A stretch of DNA of 64,000 nucleotides from Acanthosepion esculentum (Eukaryota; Mollusca; Cephalopoda; Sepiida; Sepiidae): assembly GCA_964036315.1 (NCBI GenBank), contig OZ038485.1, positions 74,126,048 to 74,190,047 on the forward strand, written 5' to 3'. A program made the position numbers and the translations under genes. Each line of letters begins with the position of its first letter. Position 1 is the first letter of the stretch. The notes below the pieces were generated by a model that saw nothing but the letters and a program-made list of their open reading frames with translations, was not told the origin of the DNA and ran no database searches. This document shows positions 25,468 through 35,699 of the stretch, piece after piece.

Positions 25468-26413
25468 ATGAATGACCAGAAAGAAATATCAAATAATAAA
25501 ACATACGTATATATATCCCCTTCTGACAAAGGCGATGGTATTATAATTATGGACATACAAATTTTTCAACAAAAAATGAAACTCCTTCTCGAAGATGATA
25601 ACATTTATGAAAAAATAAAGGTCATAAAAGCGACGGACAAATTTAAAAACGAAACCAAGAAATTATTTTTAAAAAATGAAAACAGTTCCTGGTTAAAACT
25701 CATCAAATATCTTTCGAAAACACCCATACCCTACGGATTACCAAAAATATAATCCAGATATCCTTATGAGACACATTATATCAAGAATAGATAGCGCCCC
25801 ACATAAACTAGCCAGCATCAGCAGCCCTGTTTTACACCGCTTCTTTGTACAATTATCTCCTTGCTTAGAAGAAGAATATAAATATACAAATATTCCCGTA
25901 AAGAAGTGCCTAAATTTACTAAAAACACACTTAATAAAAACAAAAATAAAATTAGCTCTTCCTACACATAAAATAAACAAAATCTTCCATTTAATCACTA
26001 ATTAATTTTTTTCCCTTTTGATACCAACTTTTATAAACAAAAATTTGGTTCACGGATGTGGTCTCCTCTTTGTAACATTTTGGCTTGTCTATTTTTGGAA
26101 TTTCTAGTAAGTGGTCCTTTCAAAAATATTTTACCACAAAATTCTCCTTATTTTAGATACATATACGATTCTCTATTAATATATTCGCAAAACAGTTTAC
26201 TCGATCTTGTCAAATAACGGTGAAGTTGCAATTGATTTTACCATTGAATCAAAGTCCAACAACATTTTTCTCTTCCTGGATATCATGTTATATCGAACAA
26301 ATAACGACCTACAATTAAAGGTTTACAGAAAATCCATCAACAAAAGTGATCATATCAATTTTTATTCCCACCACTGTAACAGGATAAAATTTAGAATAAT
26401 TTTAGGAGTTTAA
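25468..26413 (+). pseudogene. Penelope-like reverse transcriptase remnant
   Basis: Three frames carry consecutive RT blocks. 25,468-25,752 has SPSDKGDGIIIMD and PYGLPKI. 25,766-26,005 has ISRIDSAPHKLASI and LSPCLEEEYKYT. An unframed bridge (about 26,030-26,200) contains a WSPLCNILACLFLEFL-like motif and RYIYDSLLIYS, where the family has a YIDD-type catalytic box. 26,207-26,413 has FLDIMLYR, LKVYRKSINKSDHINFYSHH, a hallmark of Penelope RTs. The first catalytic Asp is replaced by Tyr and the frame is broken, so it is inactive. Confidence 0.88.
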
Positions 26414-26684
26414 GAGCACATGAATCTCCTGCCTCCAATATTTACCTATAAAAGAAATATGCATTGAAAACACTTTCAAAAACCCTCCAGTATCCTCATT
26501 AGTTCATCGACAATGCTAAGTGAAAGCCATATAAAATATACAACCCTAAAAATATAATCACATTATTAACAACAATAACAATGACAATAAACTAGACAGA
26601 ATACTACTAACTGCTTAACATCTATAATCCAAAAATCTTAACAATATCAAAATAAATCTAATCATAACGATAATAATTCTGAAG

Positions 26685-26990
26685 TAGGTATATATAAAAT
26701 AAACTGCTCCTCACAATATATTAGTGAAACTTGCAGTAAGTAAAAAAACAAACAAAAAAAACTTATCCATGAACATAACAATTTCTGAAAGGCAATAGTA
26801 AATTGAACCAGAACTTTGATCTAAAGAATACCACACTCATTTAAAGATAAAGTAACTTACTTAGACGAAAACTTCTCGATAGTGCCGCTATCGAATTTTA
26901 TCAAAATATAAATCTACACTCCGGATTTTTTCAAATATATCCGTTCCTGAAAGAATTACTACTTTCCCAAGTCAACATGCATCACTATAA
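26685..26990 (+). pseudogene. GIY-YIG endonuclease remnant of the Penelope element
   Basis: Near 26,690-26,735 the reading GIYKINCSSQYISETC fits the GIY...YIG/YIS core with the following Cys/Glu-Thr motif. About 26,880-26,980 matches 38,098-38,215 at the DNA level: TCGATAGTGCCGCTATCGAAT against TCGAGAGTGCCGCCATTGAAT. Stops interrupt it. In intact elements this endonuclease nicks the target DNA. Confidence 0.65.
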
Positions 26991-27302
26991 AAATGTTAAA
27001 AAATTAAAAGTAACGTTTAAATCCAAAACGTCCTTTTATTTTAAATATATAATACATAAATTAATCCCAAACTAAAATAATTTAAAAAATTAATTACATT
27101 ATAAATAAATGAAAAAATTAAAAACATCATTTACTCAATTTTGTTTATTAAATTACATCACTTAACATCCTTTATAATTACCTAAACTTTTCAATTAGTC
27201 TGATGAATATTTATGAGCGTTTCTTAAATTGAAAAATCTTGAAAAACTAACATTTTTACTTTTGTTTATAAATACTTGTTGCAAAATAAAATTCTTACAT
27301 TT

Positions 27303-27340
27303 GCTTTGATAAAATCCATCATAGGACGAAACGTGTCAAC
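27303..27340 (+). ncRNA. Hammerhead-like motif at the Penelope 3' end (degenerate)
   Basis: TTGATAA, then TCC-ATCATA-GGA (a short stem II), then CGAAACGTGTC. This follows the order of a hammerhead ribozyme core (CUGANGA, stem II, GAAA, tiny stem III, GUC). The first box is mutated. The equivalent site at 38,307-38,343 is better preserved. Penelope-like elements are known to carry hammerheads in their terminal repeats. Activity is unlikely in this copy. Confidence 0.45.
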
Positions 27341-27361
27341 TAAGATAAGTTTTCCTTTTGA

Positions 27362-27363
<2 letters not shown>

Positions 27364-27429
<66 letters not shown>
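27364..27429. repeat. (TA)n microsatellite after the Penelope end
   Basis: About 33 TA copies directly follow the Penelope 3' end, as also at 38,426. Confidence 0.95.
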
Positions 27430-27432
<3 letters not shown>

Positions 27433-27509
27433 GTTTCATTAAATAATATAGATAAGTGTTGTCTATATATTTTATGTAAGTTCTTTTCATATCGTCTGAA
27501 TGTATATAT

Positions 27510-27613
27510 ATATATATATATTTGATATTTCAGATCACCTCGATCTTTCCTCAGAAATTAATTAATTTCTGAGGAAAGATCGAGGCGATCTGAAATATCA
27601 AATATATATATAT
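27510..27613. repeat. Near-perfect 104-bp palindrome without spacer
   Basis: The arms (27,510-27,561 and 27,562-27,613) are reverse complements with one visible mismatch, centred on AGAAATTAATTAATTTCT. The right arm reads CTGAGGA-A-AGATCG-AGG-CGATCT-GAAA, again like a hammerhead core with a perfect 6-bp stem II; the left arm carries the same on the other strand. It lies between two oppositely oriented Penelope termini. Confidence 0.88.
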
Positions 27614-27739
27614 AAACATATAAATAAATACTTTCACAAAAAACATTCAATTTTTTTTCTTTTAATTTGCAACTTTTCAGTTGTTTTATCCATATTATAT
27701 ACATATCAAGAAAGTATACGTGGCTTCTCATTATGCTAA

Positions 27740-27740
<1 letters not shown>

Positions 27741-27773
<33 letters not shown>

Positions 27774-27803
27774 CTGTGTCTGTGTGCCTGTGTCTGTGTG
27801 TGG

Positions 27804-27874
<71 letters not shown>

Positions 27875-27893
27875 CGTGCGTGTGTGTGTGTGT
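27741..27893. repeat. Compound (TA)n/(TG)n microsatellite
   Basis: TA repeats to about 27,755, then TG with C and CC interruptions to 27,893. Long open frames on both strands here encode only HTHTHT or CVCVCV and are not genes. Confidence 0.95.
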
Positions 27894-27904
27894 AAGTGAA
27901 TAAA

Positions 27905-27965
27905 GAAGATAAAACATTCTTAGAGATGCGTTTCGGTCTGAGAAGGAACGTCTTCAGACTAATAA
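27905..27965 (-). mobile_element. Penelope-type terminus on the - strand (short fragment)
   Basis: On the - strand CTGAAGACGTTCC, CTCAGACCGAAACGCATC resembles the CTGANGA...CGAAACGCGTC block found at the Penelope 3' ends (27,303 and 38,307), in inverted orientation. No coding part is attached. Confidence 0.45.
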
Positions 27966-29079
27966 CTGTTTTTTGAAGGAATGTAGGGATGTAGAGAGAA
28001 AAGAAGGAAGAGAAATACAACAAATGCCGGTTGCATCGAAACTTTAAAGATGCAATGATTCTCAGCATTAAATTTAAATTCTGACGTCTGATATTTTGAA
28101 ATACAATAATAAGATACAGACAAGAACGAACAAGCCTTCTTTTTTATTGCTATTAGTCCATTTTTATATTTATTTCCTAAATGGAGTTTTGATTTTCTCC
28201 AATATGTTATAACAATATTTTTATATTCCGGATTTAACCAGGTTATGTCTTTGTGCAAGTAAAAACATGCAATGACTAGACATTGCGTAATCTCTCTTTG
28301 GAACATTCAGAACATCAATACACTTTTAAAATCCATTATGTCTGTCCATTTTGAACGTAATATGAAACTGTAGTTTTCGGTGGAAGAAGTGCTCGAATTT
28401 TAGAAAAGAATGTAGAAATCAATAAAATCATAGATTTTCAAAAATTCTCAGTGTATCTACGCTTAAGCAACAGTACATTTTAAGCCTTGTAAAATATGCG
28501 GGGCTTATATAACCAAAGATCTATCTATTCTATATTATGCTATCACATTACATTGCCCTTCTCGCTACCATCCTTTCCTCGCATATATTTAGAGTTTCCG
28601 CTGTAGGTTAATTATTCGTTGATGTCTTCCTTTCGCGCTTTTTGCTCGCATAACAATTCTTCCAAATTTGTATGATCTGATGCCACCAATAATCCAAAAG
28701 GCTAAATAGATTCTCACGACATTTTCAGTTCAACTCTTTGTCTCATTTATATCCTCCCATGCGGAATCACATCCTTCCTATAATACTGGGTATCATATTT
28801 GATTAAAGACAAAATCCCCTATTTAAAGGTCACCTCCCATCTTTATATTATTTTTTATCAAATAAAAAAATAAATTAAAGTCTCCTGTATTTTAACTATT
28901 GGTGCTACTTATTTAAAATCCAACGAATTGCTCTTTTGGATTTCATTTTGCAGTCGAGGCACAGACGAAAGGATTTTACTCTTTCGATAACCAGAAATTT
29001 CAAACGATTTTGGTTTAATGTAAGTACTTGAATTATTTTGATTTTAAAAAGAAAAAATAGTTTTTCTAATTAGATTATT

Positions 29080-29153
<74 letters not shown>

Positions 29154-30239
29154 AGATTTAAGAAACAGCAGATATTTTTCGCTGTTCGTTTATGTGTTGT
29201 GTTTTATTGCTTTTGTCAGTATAATATGACAGCTTTTCTGTTTTCATTCTCATTAATTTGCTTCCTTGTATGCAGGTCAGCGATTATGTGGACATTTAGT
29301 TTGTTCTATCTTTCCTGTTTTTATGATTCCTCAATAATTAGTCCTACATTTTGCTATTGTACGATATTAAGAAGTCATTGTCTTTGTAACAATAGTTTAA
29401 TCATAATATGCACGAATTCATTTCTACCCGGGAGACATCGTTTAATACTCTGTAAACAAATACTCTACTAATGGATTTTATTTGGACCTGAAACTTTCTT
29501 ACTGTTTTCTTTTATACATCGCTTAATTTAAAAAAGTAGCAGCTGAATAATGATTACGAGCGCTTAAAATTTTGCAAAACTTAGATACTTCTTTTTTCAC
29601 CTTTTGCCTTATTTGCGTAATCATATTGTTTATTATCGTAATTCTTTAACTACTTTTGAAAATAAAATTCCACCTTGTGTCATAAATCTTTTTTCATTCT
29701 TTTCTTTCGAAATGATATTATATTTTGTAAGTAATTTTTAGGATAAAATCGGAAATCTCTTCTTTATTTATCAAATTATTTCAATATCCAAATTTCAAAC
29801 ACTTCAATAGTTGCAATGTTCTAATGAAAATAAAACTGAATTTACTGCAATAATTCGGATAACTATGTACATTAAATTTGAATATTACAAATAAAACATA
29901 AAAATTAATTCCATACTGAGGGTTAAAAAAGATTAAATTAAAAAGAACCATAAAAATTAAAATATAATTTTGACTCTTAGGTTTTGAGATTCTTTTGCTA
30001 AATACAAATTATTTTAACGTTATGTGATCTCATTATCCAACAGATTTTGATTCTGGGAAGTAAATCATTTTTGACAGGCTTGTACTAAAATTATCAACGG
30101 AGATTTCTTCACATTAATATTACATTAAAAACGAACAAGTACATTACATTCAGAAAAGACAGGATTCGACTATGACGGTTGGCATGAATGTTTTATATAT
30201 AATTAGAAATTCTGGGAAAGACCATATCGACGCCAGTGT
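27966..30239. other. AT-rich interval without a recognised gene
   Basis: No protein family signature was seen. Microsatellites (AC)n at 29,083-29,113 and (AT)n at 29,118-29,150 are present. A 90-codon frame at 29,199-29,471 is rich in Phe, Leu, Ser and Cys, has no recognisable motif and fits chance in AT-rich DNA. Confidence 0.6.
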
Positions 30240-30254
30240 TGGAGTAGTGGAGGA

Positions 30255-30960
30255 AAGGGGTTGGGCAACCTCTCTTTTCCCAACATTCGTGGTATTCGTA
30301 TCAACTTCAGCAGTGTGGAATCTTTCCTCTTCGAAAAGTCTCCGGTCATCCTAGCACTCTGTGAAACTAATCTTAACTCGTCAATTCCCTCCTCTGATTT
30401 CTCGATTCCTGGTAATTTTCATCTGGTTAGAAAGTCCACATGCCCGGCCTGGGAGACATGAACATGTCCGCGAACATCTCTCGCTTGAATCTCCAACCCA
30501 CCCGTATATGTTTCTCTATCTCTCTCTCTCTCTCTCTCCTTAATTCAGTCAGCTATTTCTTCTTTCTCTGTCGATATCCTCCCTCTCATGGCTGTCGCGT
30601 GCTAGATAGTATTTCCGATAATATTGACAAGGCCATCTCACTACATCCGTCTGCAAACATTCGTGTTCGGTGATTTTAACGCCCATCATACCAGGCGGTT
30701 TAAACACTCTGTCACTGACTCCGCTGGTATCCAAACCCTTAACTTTTCAATCGCGCAAGGGGTTGACTTTCCTACGCGTTTCCCAAGTAACCCTGACAGA
30801 AATGCTTTTCTCGATCTCAGATGTACATCTATCCCTGATTCTTGTCACGCTATGCAACTCTGTCCTCTTGGCAGCTCTGATCACGTGGTAGTGTCTGTAA
30901 AAATATCCTCCGCACCCCAACCAGCCAAGAACCTCTTACCAACAGAGTATGTTTCCGTTA
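30255..30960 (+). pseudogene. LINE AP-endonuclease domain remnant (copy A)
   Basis: The domain is spread over three frames (30,261-30,461; 30,440-30,673; 30,624-31,031). The recognisable order is the N-terminal NIRGIR block, a SETxL-like block (LCETNLNSS), then a GDFNAHH catalytic-type block and the terminal SDHVVVSV. These are the conserved blocks of the exonuclease-endonuclease-phosphatase fold used by LINEs to nick target DNA. A (TC)n insertion at 30,520-30,538 adds to the disruption. Confidence 0.8.
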
Positions 30961-31289
30961 TCAATGACGCAGCTGGGACACCTTCCGAGATTCCCTTCCG
31001 AGATTCCCTTTTGACGTTACTTAAAATATAGTTTTTAATCATCTCGTTCAAAAATGCGTGTCTCCTCCTGGGTAAAAGCCGGTATCCATGCTCTCATTCC
31101 AGCAAGAAAATACCTAGTGAAACCGCATTCATCTCCTTGGTTCTCACTTGCTTGTTCAGCCGCTATAGCTCACAGGAATCACTGTACCAGACGTCTCTTT
31201 GTCTCTGTCCGTAACGAGTGTAAGCTAGTGCTTAATGAAGCAAAGTTAGTTTGCTGTTAGAATGAAACATCGTATAGCATGTCGTAAGT

Positions 31290-32600
31290 TTGGCTCTAGA
31301 GATTATTGACAGCTCTGGCAATAGTGTGCTGAACAACAGCAAATCCTCAATCCCTCCTCTATGCAATCAATTCGAAGTCCTAACATCTATAGTAGATAAG
31401 GCTGAATGCTTTGCTCGAAAATTCTCATCCTTCTCAACCCTTGACTCATATGGTGTGCCCACACGAGATTTCCCCCTCGAACCGAGGTTCTACTGAATGA
31501 TATGTGCATAACACTGTCGTTGGTCTCGGACATCATTTCTAAATTAGACTCCCATAATGCAACTGGAGGGGAAATGATACCAGCCATCGATCTAAAGAAA
31601 TGTGATCCTGAACTACCTCTAAACTATACAAATATTGTCTCGTTGCTTCCTGCTTTCCAGCCTGTTGGACGTCATCCTCTGTCGTTTCTTTTTTAAGAAC
31701 TTTGGAGAACATTCTGGTCCCTCTAACTATCGTCTTATCAGTCTCCTACCGCTTTTCGGCAAAATCTTCGAAGCTTTAATCAATGCCGAAGTGTTTAAGC
31801 ATCTTACCTCTCACGATCTACTCTCTGACAAACAATATGGATTCCGTTTTGCCCAATCTACCGCTGATGTTCGTACAGCCATAACTGAATATGCATATCT
31901 AGCTCTTGATAATAATCGCAAAGCTCGAGCTGTGTCTCTAGATATCTCGAAGATATTTGACAGGGTTTGTCATGCTGGTCTTCTACGTAAGCTTCGTGGC
32001 TACGGTATTACAGGACGATTATTTGGTTAAATTCAATTATTCCTATCAAATCGTGAAATGAAGGGCGTCTCGAACGGGTTATCTTCCAATTCTTTCAATA
32101 CGAACGCAGGAGTTCCACAAGGCGCTATCCTGTATCCTACATTGTTTCTGATCTCCATCAATGATCTTCCTGATGTCATCAGTTCTCAAGTAGGCAAATG
32201 ATAATACAATTTATTCCTGTCTTAATAGTAAATCCTGTATGCGTTAACAAAGTTAAGCTAGCTTCTGCTCTTGAAAAGGATCTCCAATCAGTGGTTAACA
32301 GGGCAGGAAATGCCTGGTAAACTTTAATGCTTCCAAAACTAAACTGCTCTCATTTAACCGCCACAGATAAACTTCCCTGTCCGCCATCAGCATGGTTGAT
32401 GCTAGACTCCGTGATAGTGCCTCACTACGCCTTCTTGGTAGAACTTGAGGTGGAACAACTATTTTGAACCAATAGCTGCATCTTCTGCAAGGAAAGTTGG
32501 TACATTGTGTCGTACCATAAGGCTTTTTTCGTCTTACACATTTACAAATCTACCATTCGTCCATGCATTGAATATATCTGTTTTGATGGCCTGCTGTTCA
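31290..32600 (+). pseudogene. LINE reverse transcriptase remnant (copy A)
   Basis: Begins with a linker (31,290-31,496), then SHNATGGEMIPAIDLKKC (31,502-31,696) and the best preserved block at 31,635-32,030 (SLLPLFGKIFEALINAEVFK, DKQYGFRF, ISKIFDRV). The palm sequence after 32,030 (AGVPQGA-like, 32,106-32,130) is out of frame and the catalytic box is lost. Confidence 0.85.
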
Positions 32601-32654
32601 CTCTCTGTAACGTGCTAGTGGTACTCCCGTCTTTCTTAGGGTGAAATACTTCTT

Positions 32655-33760
32655 TTTTTTTAAAGTGACAGTATTACAGGATGATTATTTGATTTAATCC
32701 AATCATCCTTGTCTAACCGTGAAATGAAGGTTGTCCTGGACCAGTTCCAGTTCCTTCCATACAAACGCTGGTGTTCCTCAAGGACCTATCCTTGGTCCTA
32801 CTCTATTTCGGATCTTCATCAATCAGTTCTCAAGTCGGCATCTACGCAGACGACACTACCATTTATTCTCGTCTCAATAGTAAATCCAGCATTGCTGACA
32901 AAGTTAACCTGGCCTTTGATCTTGAAGACAACATCCAATCTGTGGTTGACTTGGGCAAGAAATGGCTTGTGAATTTTAATGCATCCAAAACGAAACTATT
33001 GTCTTTTACTCAGCATAGAGGAACGTCTCTGCCTCCTATCAGCATGGTTGATGCTCAACTCCACGAGAGTGCCTCATTCCGCCTTTTGGGTCTTACGTTT
33101 TCAACTGACCTGAGGCAGAACAACTACATTGAAACAATAGTTGCATCTACCACAAGGTCCAGCTATTCATCCTTCACATCTGCAAATCTACCATTCGTCC
33201 ATGCATGGAATTCTTTTGCCATATATGATCTGGGGCCCCCGCTGTTTATCTCAAGGTTCTCGACAAAATCCAAAGACGGATATGTAATGTGATCGGTCCT
33301 GACTTGGAGTCTCGACTCCAATCACCTTCTCACTGACATGACGTGGCTTCCCTCTGTCTTTTCTACAAATATTTTCATGGCATCTGCTCTGACGAGCTAT
33401 TTTAACTGGTGCCCCGACTGCATGAATTTAAGATTGCTACTAGGCTGGCATCTCGGCCCCCACCCTTTTACTGTCGAAACAGTTAAATGTAACCGCCTCT
33501 TCTACTCCAAGAGCGTCTTCTCTCGCACTTCTCAACAGTGGAACTCCCTTCCTCTTACTTGCTTCCCTGATGACTATAATATTAAAAAATTTAAGTGTAA
33601 TGTCAATCGACATTGTCTGATGCTTTGATTCAAGTTCTTCTTTTTATCCTTCTCTGTTCTTTTTATCCTTTCTGCAATCCCTTCTATACCCAGCCTTTTC
33701 CCTTTCTTTGATTCAATGTAGCCCCTTGCCTTGCTTGAGTTGAAATGCTTAAAAAATATG
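32655..33760 (+). mobile_element. APE-type LINE, copy B (5'-truncated, with 3' tail)
   Basis: It starts at GACAGTATTACAGGATGATTA, equivalent to 32,000-32,020 of copy A, so the RT palm is present twice in a row. Copy B keeps the catalytic GIYADDTTIYSRLN (frame 32,771-33,292) and LVNFNASKTKLLSFTQHRGT. It then has LRLLLGWHLGPHPFTVETVK and SRTSQQWNSLPLTCFPDDYN (33,338-33,628). The 3' end is the tail CTTGCCTTGCTTGAGTTGAA near 33,727, then TGCTTAAAAAATA. Frameshifts are present. Confidence 0.88.
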
Positions 33761-35696
33761 TCAGATGATAATGTCGCTTTTAATATATAAAAAGGTTTGA
33801 AGGATCATGACAATATTTGGTGGGTAATTTTACAGTTTTAATACATCAAAGTGATTAATATTCAAGATCTGCTTTTCATTTTCGTCATTTCGATTCCTTA
33901 CTAAAGTTTCATGTTCCATGGAATACACTGCACGAAAACCTAAATAACAAATGAACTAAAGTAGCGTTTCTGTCTGCTGGACTCAATGTATCTTTTTATT
34001 GCATGCTTTAGATACATCATTTATTAATACAAAATCTGTCATCAAAGAACTCGTGACAAATATATGAACGTTTGGCTGATTTTACTGTTGTAAAGAAACG
34101 TATTTTGAAAAATCTTTAGATATAAGCCTATTAAATACATTCTTTTGAATTTATTGAGATAATCGATCGTTACGGAAAACTTATTCATATTCTAAAAGAA
34201 GAATGAAAATTATGAAAATAAATTTCTAAAGCATTCATTGTAATGCATTCATTTTAAGTGGCTAATATTGGGGCTAATAATTTTTCACCCCAACAAAAAT
34301 ATAAATTTCGATGCGGAAGTTAGTGTGGAGTTATCCCATTTACTTTCCTAAAAACACCGCTATGGGAAGGTTATTAAGCCTATAAATATGACGTAACATT
34401 CTCTGTGATTCATTTTTCCCTTTTTCATTCAGGGACATTTTCAGGGATATAATGTTTCATTTAGGCCGAACGAGGAAAACGCTTTCCAGCTGGTGAACGC
34501 ATACGCGCGCACAAACACACGCACCTTTCACTTCATTTTCTCTAGGACTTTCTCCTGCACCAAACTATACACACACAAACAATTCACTAATTTAAATGTT
34601 TTCTCCTTTCATACTCATTGTTTTGTAACACGCAACAATTTCCTATTTTCAATATATACCTTTGTTTCGTTAATACATATATCGTCGTTTGTTTATACAT
34701 ATACTTTTGTTGTTACCTACATTTTATTACCCGAACTCACATTCGAGTCCGCCATTTTTTTGCTGAATAAATATACCAAGTATTTCCCACCTAAACACTC
34801 GACCAGCATACACCCGTAACATTAACCATTAACTTCTCATACTGATGTCTTCAAGTTCATAAAATTATAAACATAGCGAAGGTAGGAAAGAAGAAAGTGT
34901 TATTTCGTTTTTTTTATACAATGAAATCTATCAACATTATTTTAAATGGAGTAATTTTCGTGCGAAGGTCGAAATTATAAAACACCACTTGTACTGTAAT
35001 TGATTATATGTAGAAATAATGTAGAATTAAATAAGCTTCTATTTCAGATAGATTTACAGTATCCAGTTAAGTGACGAAAAATTATAATAATAATACATAT
35101 TTGTGGACATTTTTGTTTTGGTTTAATGGAATATAGAAATATATATTATGCAATATTATTTACACGCAATAATCAACAACTTCAGCGAGACATTGGTTAT
35201 TCGAATATCTATTATCCGAATAAAACTTCAAGAATATTTATTTTCCCAATGTTGTCCCAACTAAAAATCTGTTATAAGTTCATTGGCTTATTGCCATTCT
35301 CATGTCTCTCTGAAAGTGATCGTTTGGTTTGGTGACAGTTGGCCTCTTTCAACAGTGTTAAAATAATCTTAATACGTAAGAAAATAAAATGAAGGATTAA
35401 AAAGCATATTGAAATATGTCGTATTCTTTAATTAACTTTGTCAGAGTATTTTTTATAATTGAATTTTCAGCTTCATATTTTTTATATTTGAACGATGGAT
35501 GTTAGGATCTTTAGTTGTAAAATATCACAAAGCTTGAAGAAATTATTTTACATGTTTATCGATTGAATAGAAGCAAGCACTTCAGACTTGCTTTCTTAGG
35601 TGTCCGGTATGGCTTTCTTAACGATTGAATCCTTTATCTGAACAATGAATTATCTGAACTCAATTCACTCGTTATATTTTTATTTATATTTTCCAG
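33761..35696. other. 5' flank of the + strand EF-hand gene
   Basis: AT-rich, with no transposon recognised. An open frame at 34,493-34,819 (108 codons) is Phe/Thr/Tyr-rich and has no family features. A TATA-like site lies at 34,381. The acceptor TTTATATTTTCCAG just before the start codon at 35,700 means that at least one non-coding 5' exon should lie in this interval or further upstream. Confidence 0.5.
34381..34388 (+). promoter_or_regulatory. Candidate TATA box for the + strand EF-hand gene
   Basis: CCTATAAATATGACGTAAC combines a TATAAATA box with an adjacent CRE-like TGACGTAA, 1.3 kb upstream of the acceptor of the first coding exon. A start site about 30 bp downstream is possible. The link to the gene is inference. 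Confidence 0.3.
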
Positions 35697-35699
35697 CCA

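Larger units (their letters stand above)
25468..27360 (+). mobile_element. Penelope-like element, decayed
   Basis: An RT region (25,468-26,413) is followed by a GIY-YIG-like remnant (about 26,685-26,990) and a 3' end with a hammerhead-like motif (27,303-27,340), then a (TA)n tract. The RT-then-GIY-YIG order is diagnostic of Penelope-like elements. A second 3' end of the same family lies at about 37,950-38,400. Stops and frameshifts occur throughout. Confidence 0.85.
30240..32650 (+). mobile_element. APE-type LINE, copy A (3'-truncated, decayed)
   Basis: An apurinic-endonuclease-like region (about 30,255-30,960) is followed by RT (about 31,290-32,600). The endonuclease motifs are NIRGIRINFSSVESFL, LALCETNLNSS, FGDFNAHHT and SSDHVVVSV. 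The RT motifs are SNYRLISLLPLFGKIFEALI, DKQYGFRF and LDISKIFDRVCHAGLLRKL. The latter match the Jockey/CR1-type group. The frame is broken at many points, and the YADD region (near 32,195) reads as stops. The copy ends in a T-rich run at about 32,650, directly against copy B. Confidence 0.88.

Noticed and set aside
27558..28068. Open frames of 70-119 codons rich in His-Thr or Cys-Val
   Set aside because: They are translations of the (TG)n/(CA)n microsatellite; the same applies at 2,073-2,312, 39,775-40,204 and 53,716-53,985.
29199..29471. 90-codon Cys/Phe-rich frame resembling a small secreted protein
   Set aside because: No cleavable signal pattern or regular Cys spacing; consistent with chance.
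34493..34819. 108-codon frame upstream of the EF-hand gene
   Set aside because: Phe/Thr/Tyr-rich composition as expected from AT-rich DNA, no signal peptide or domain, and not linked by splice sites.
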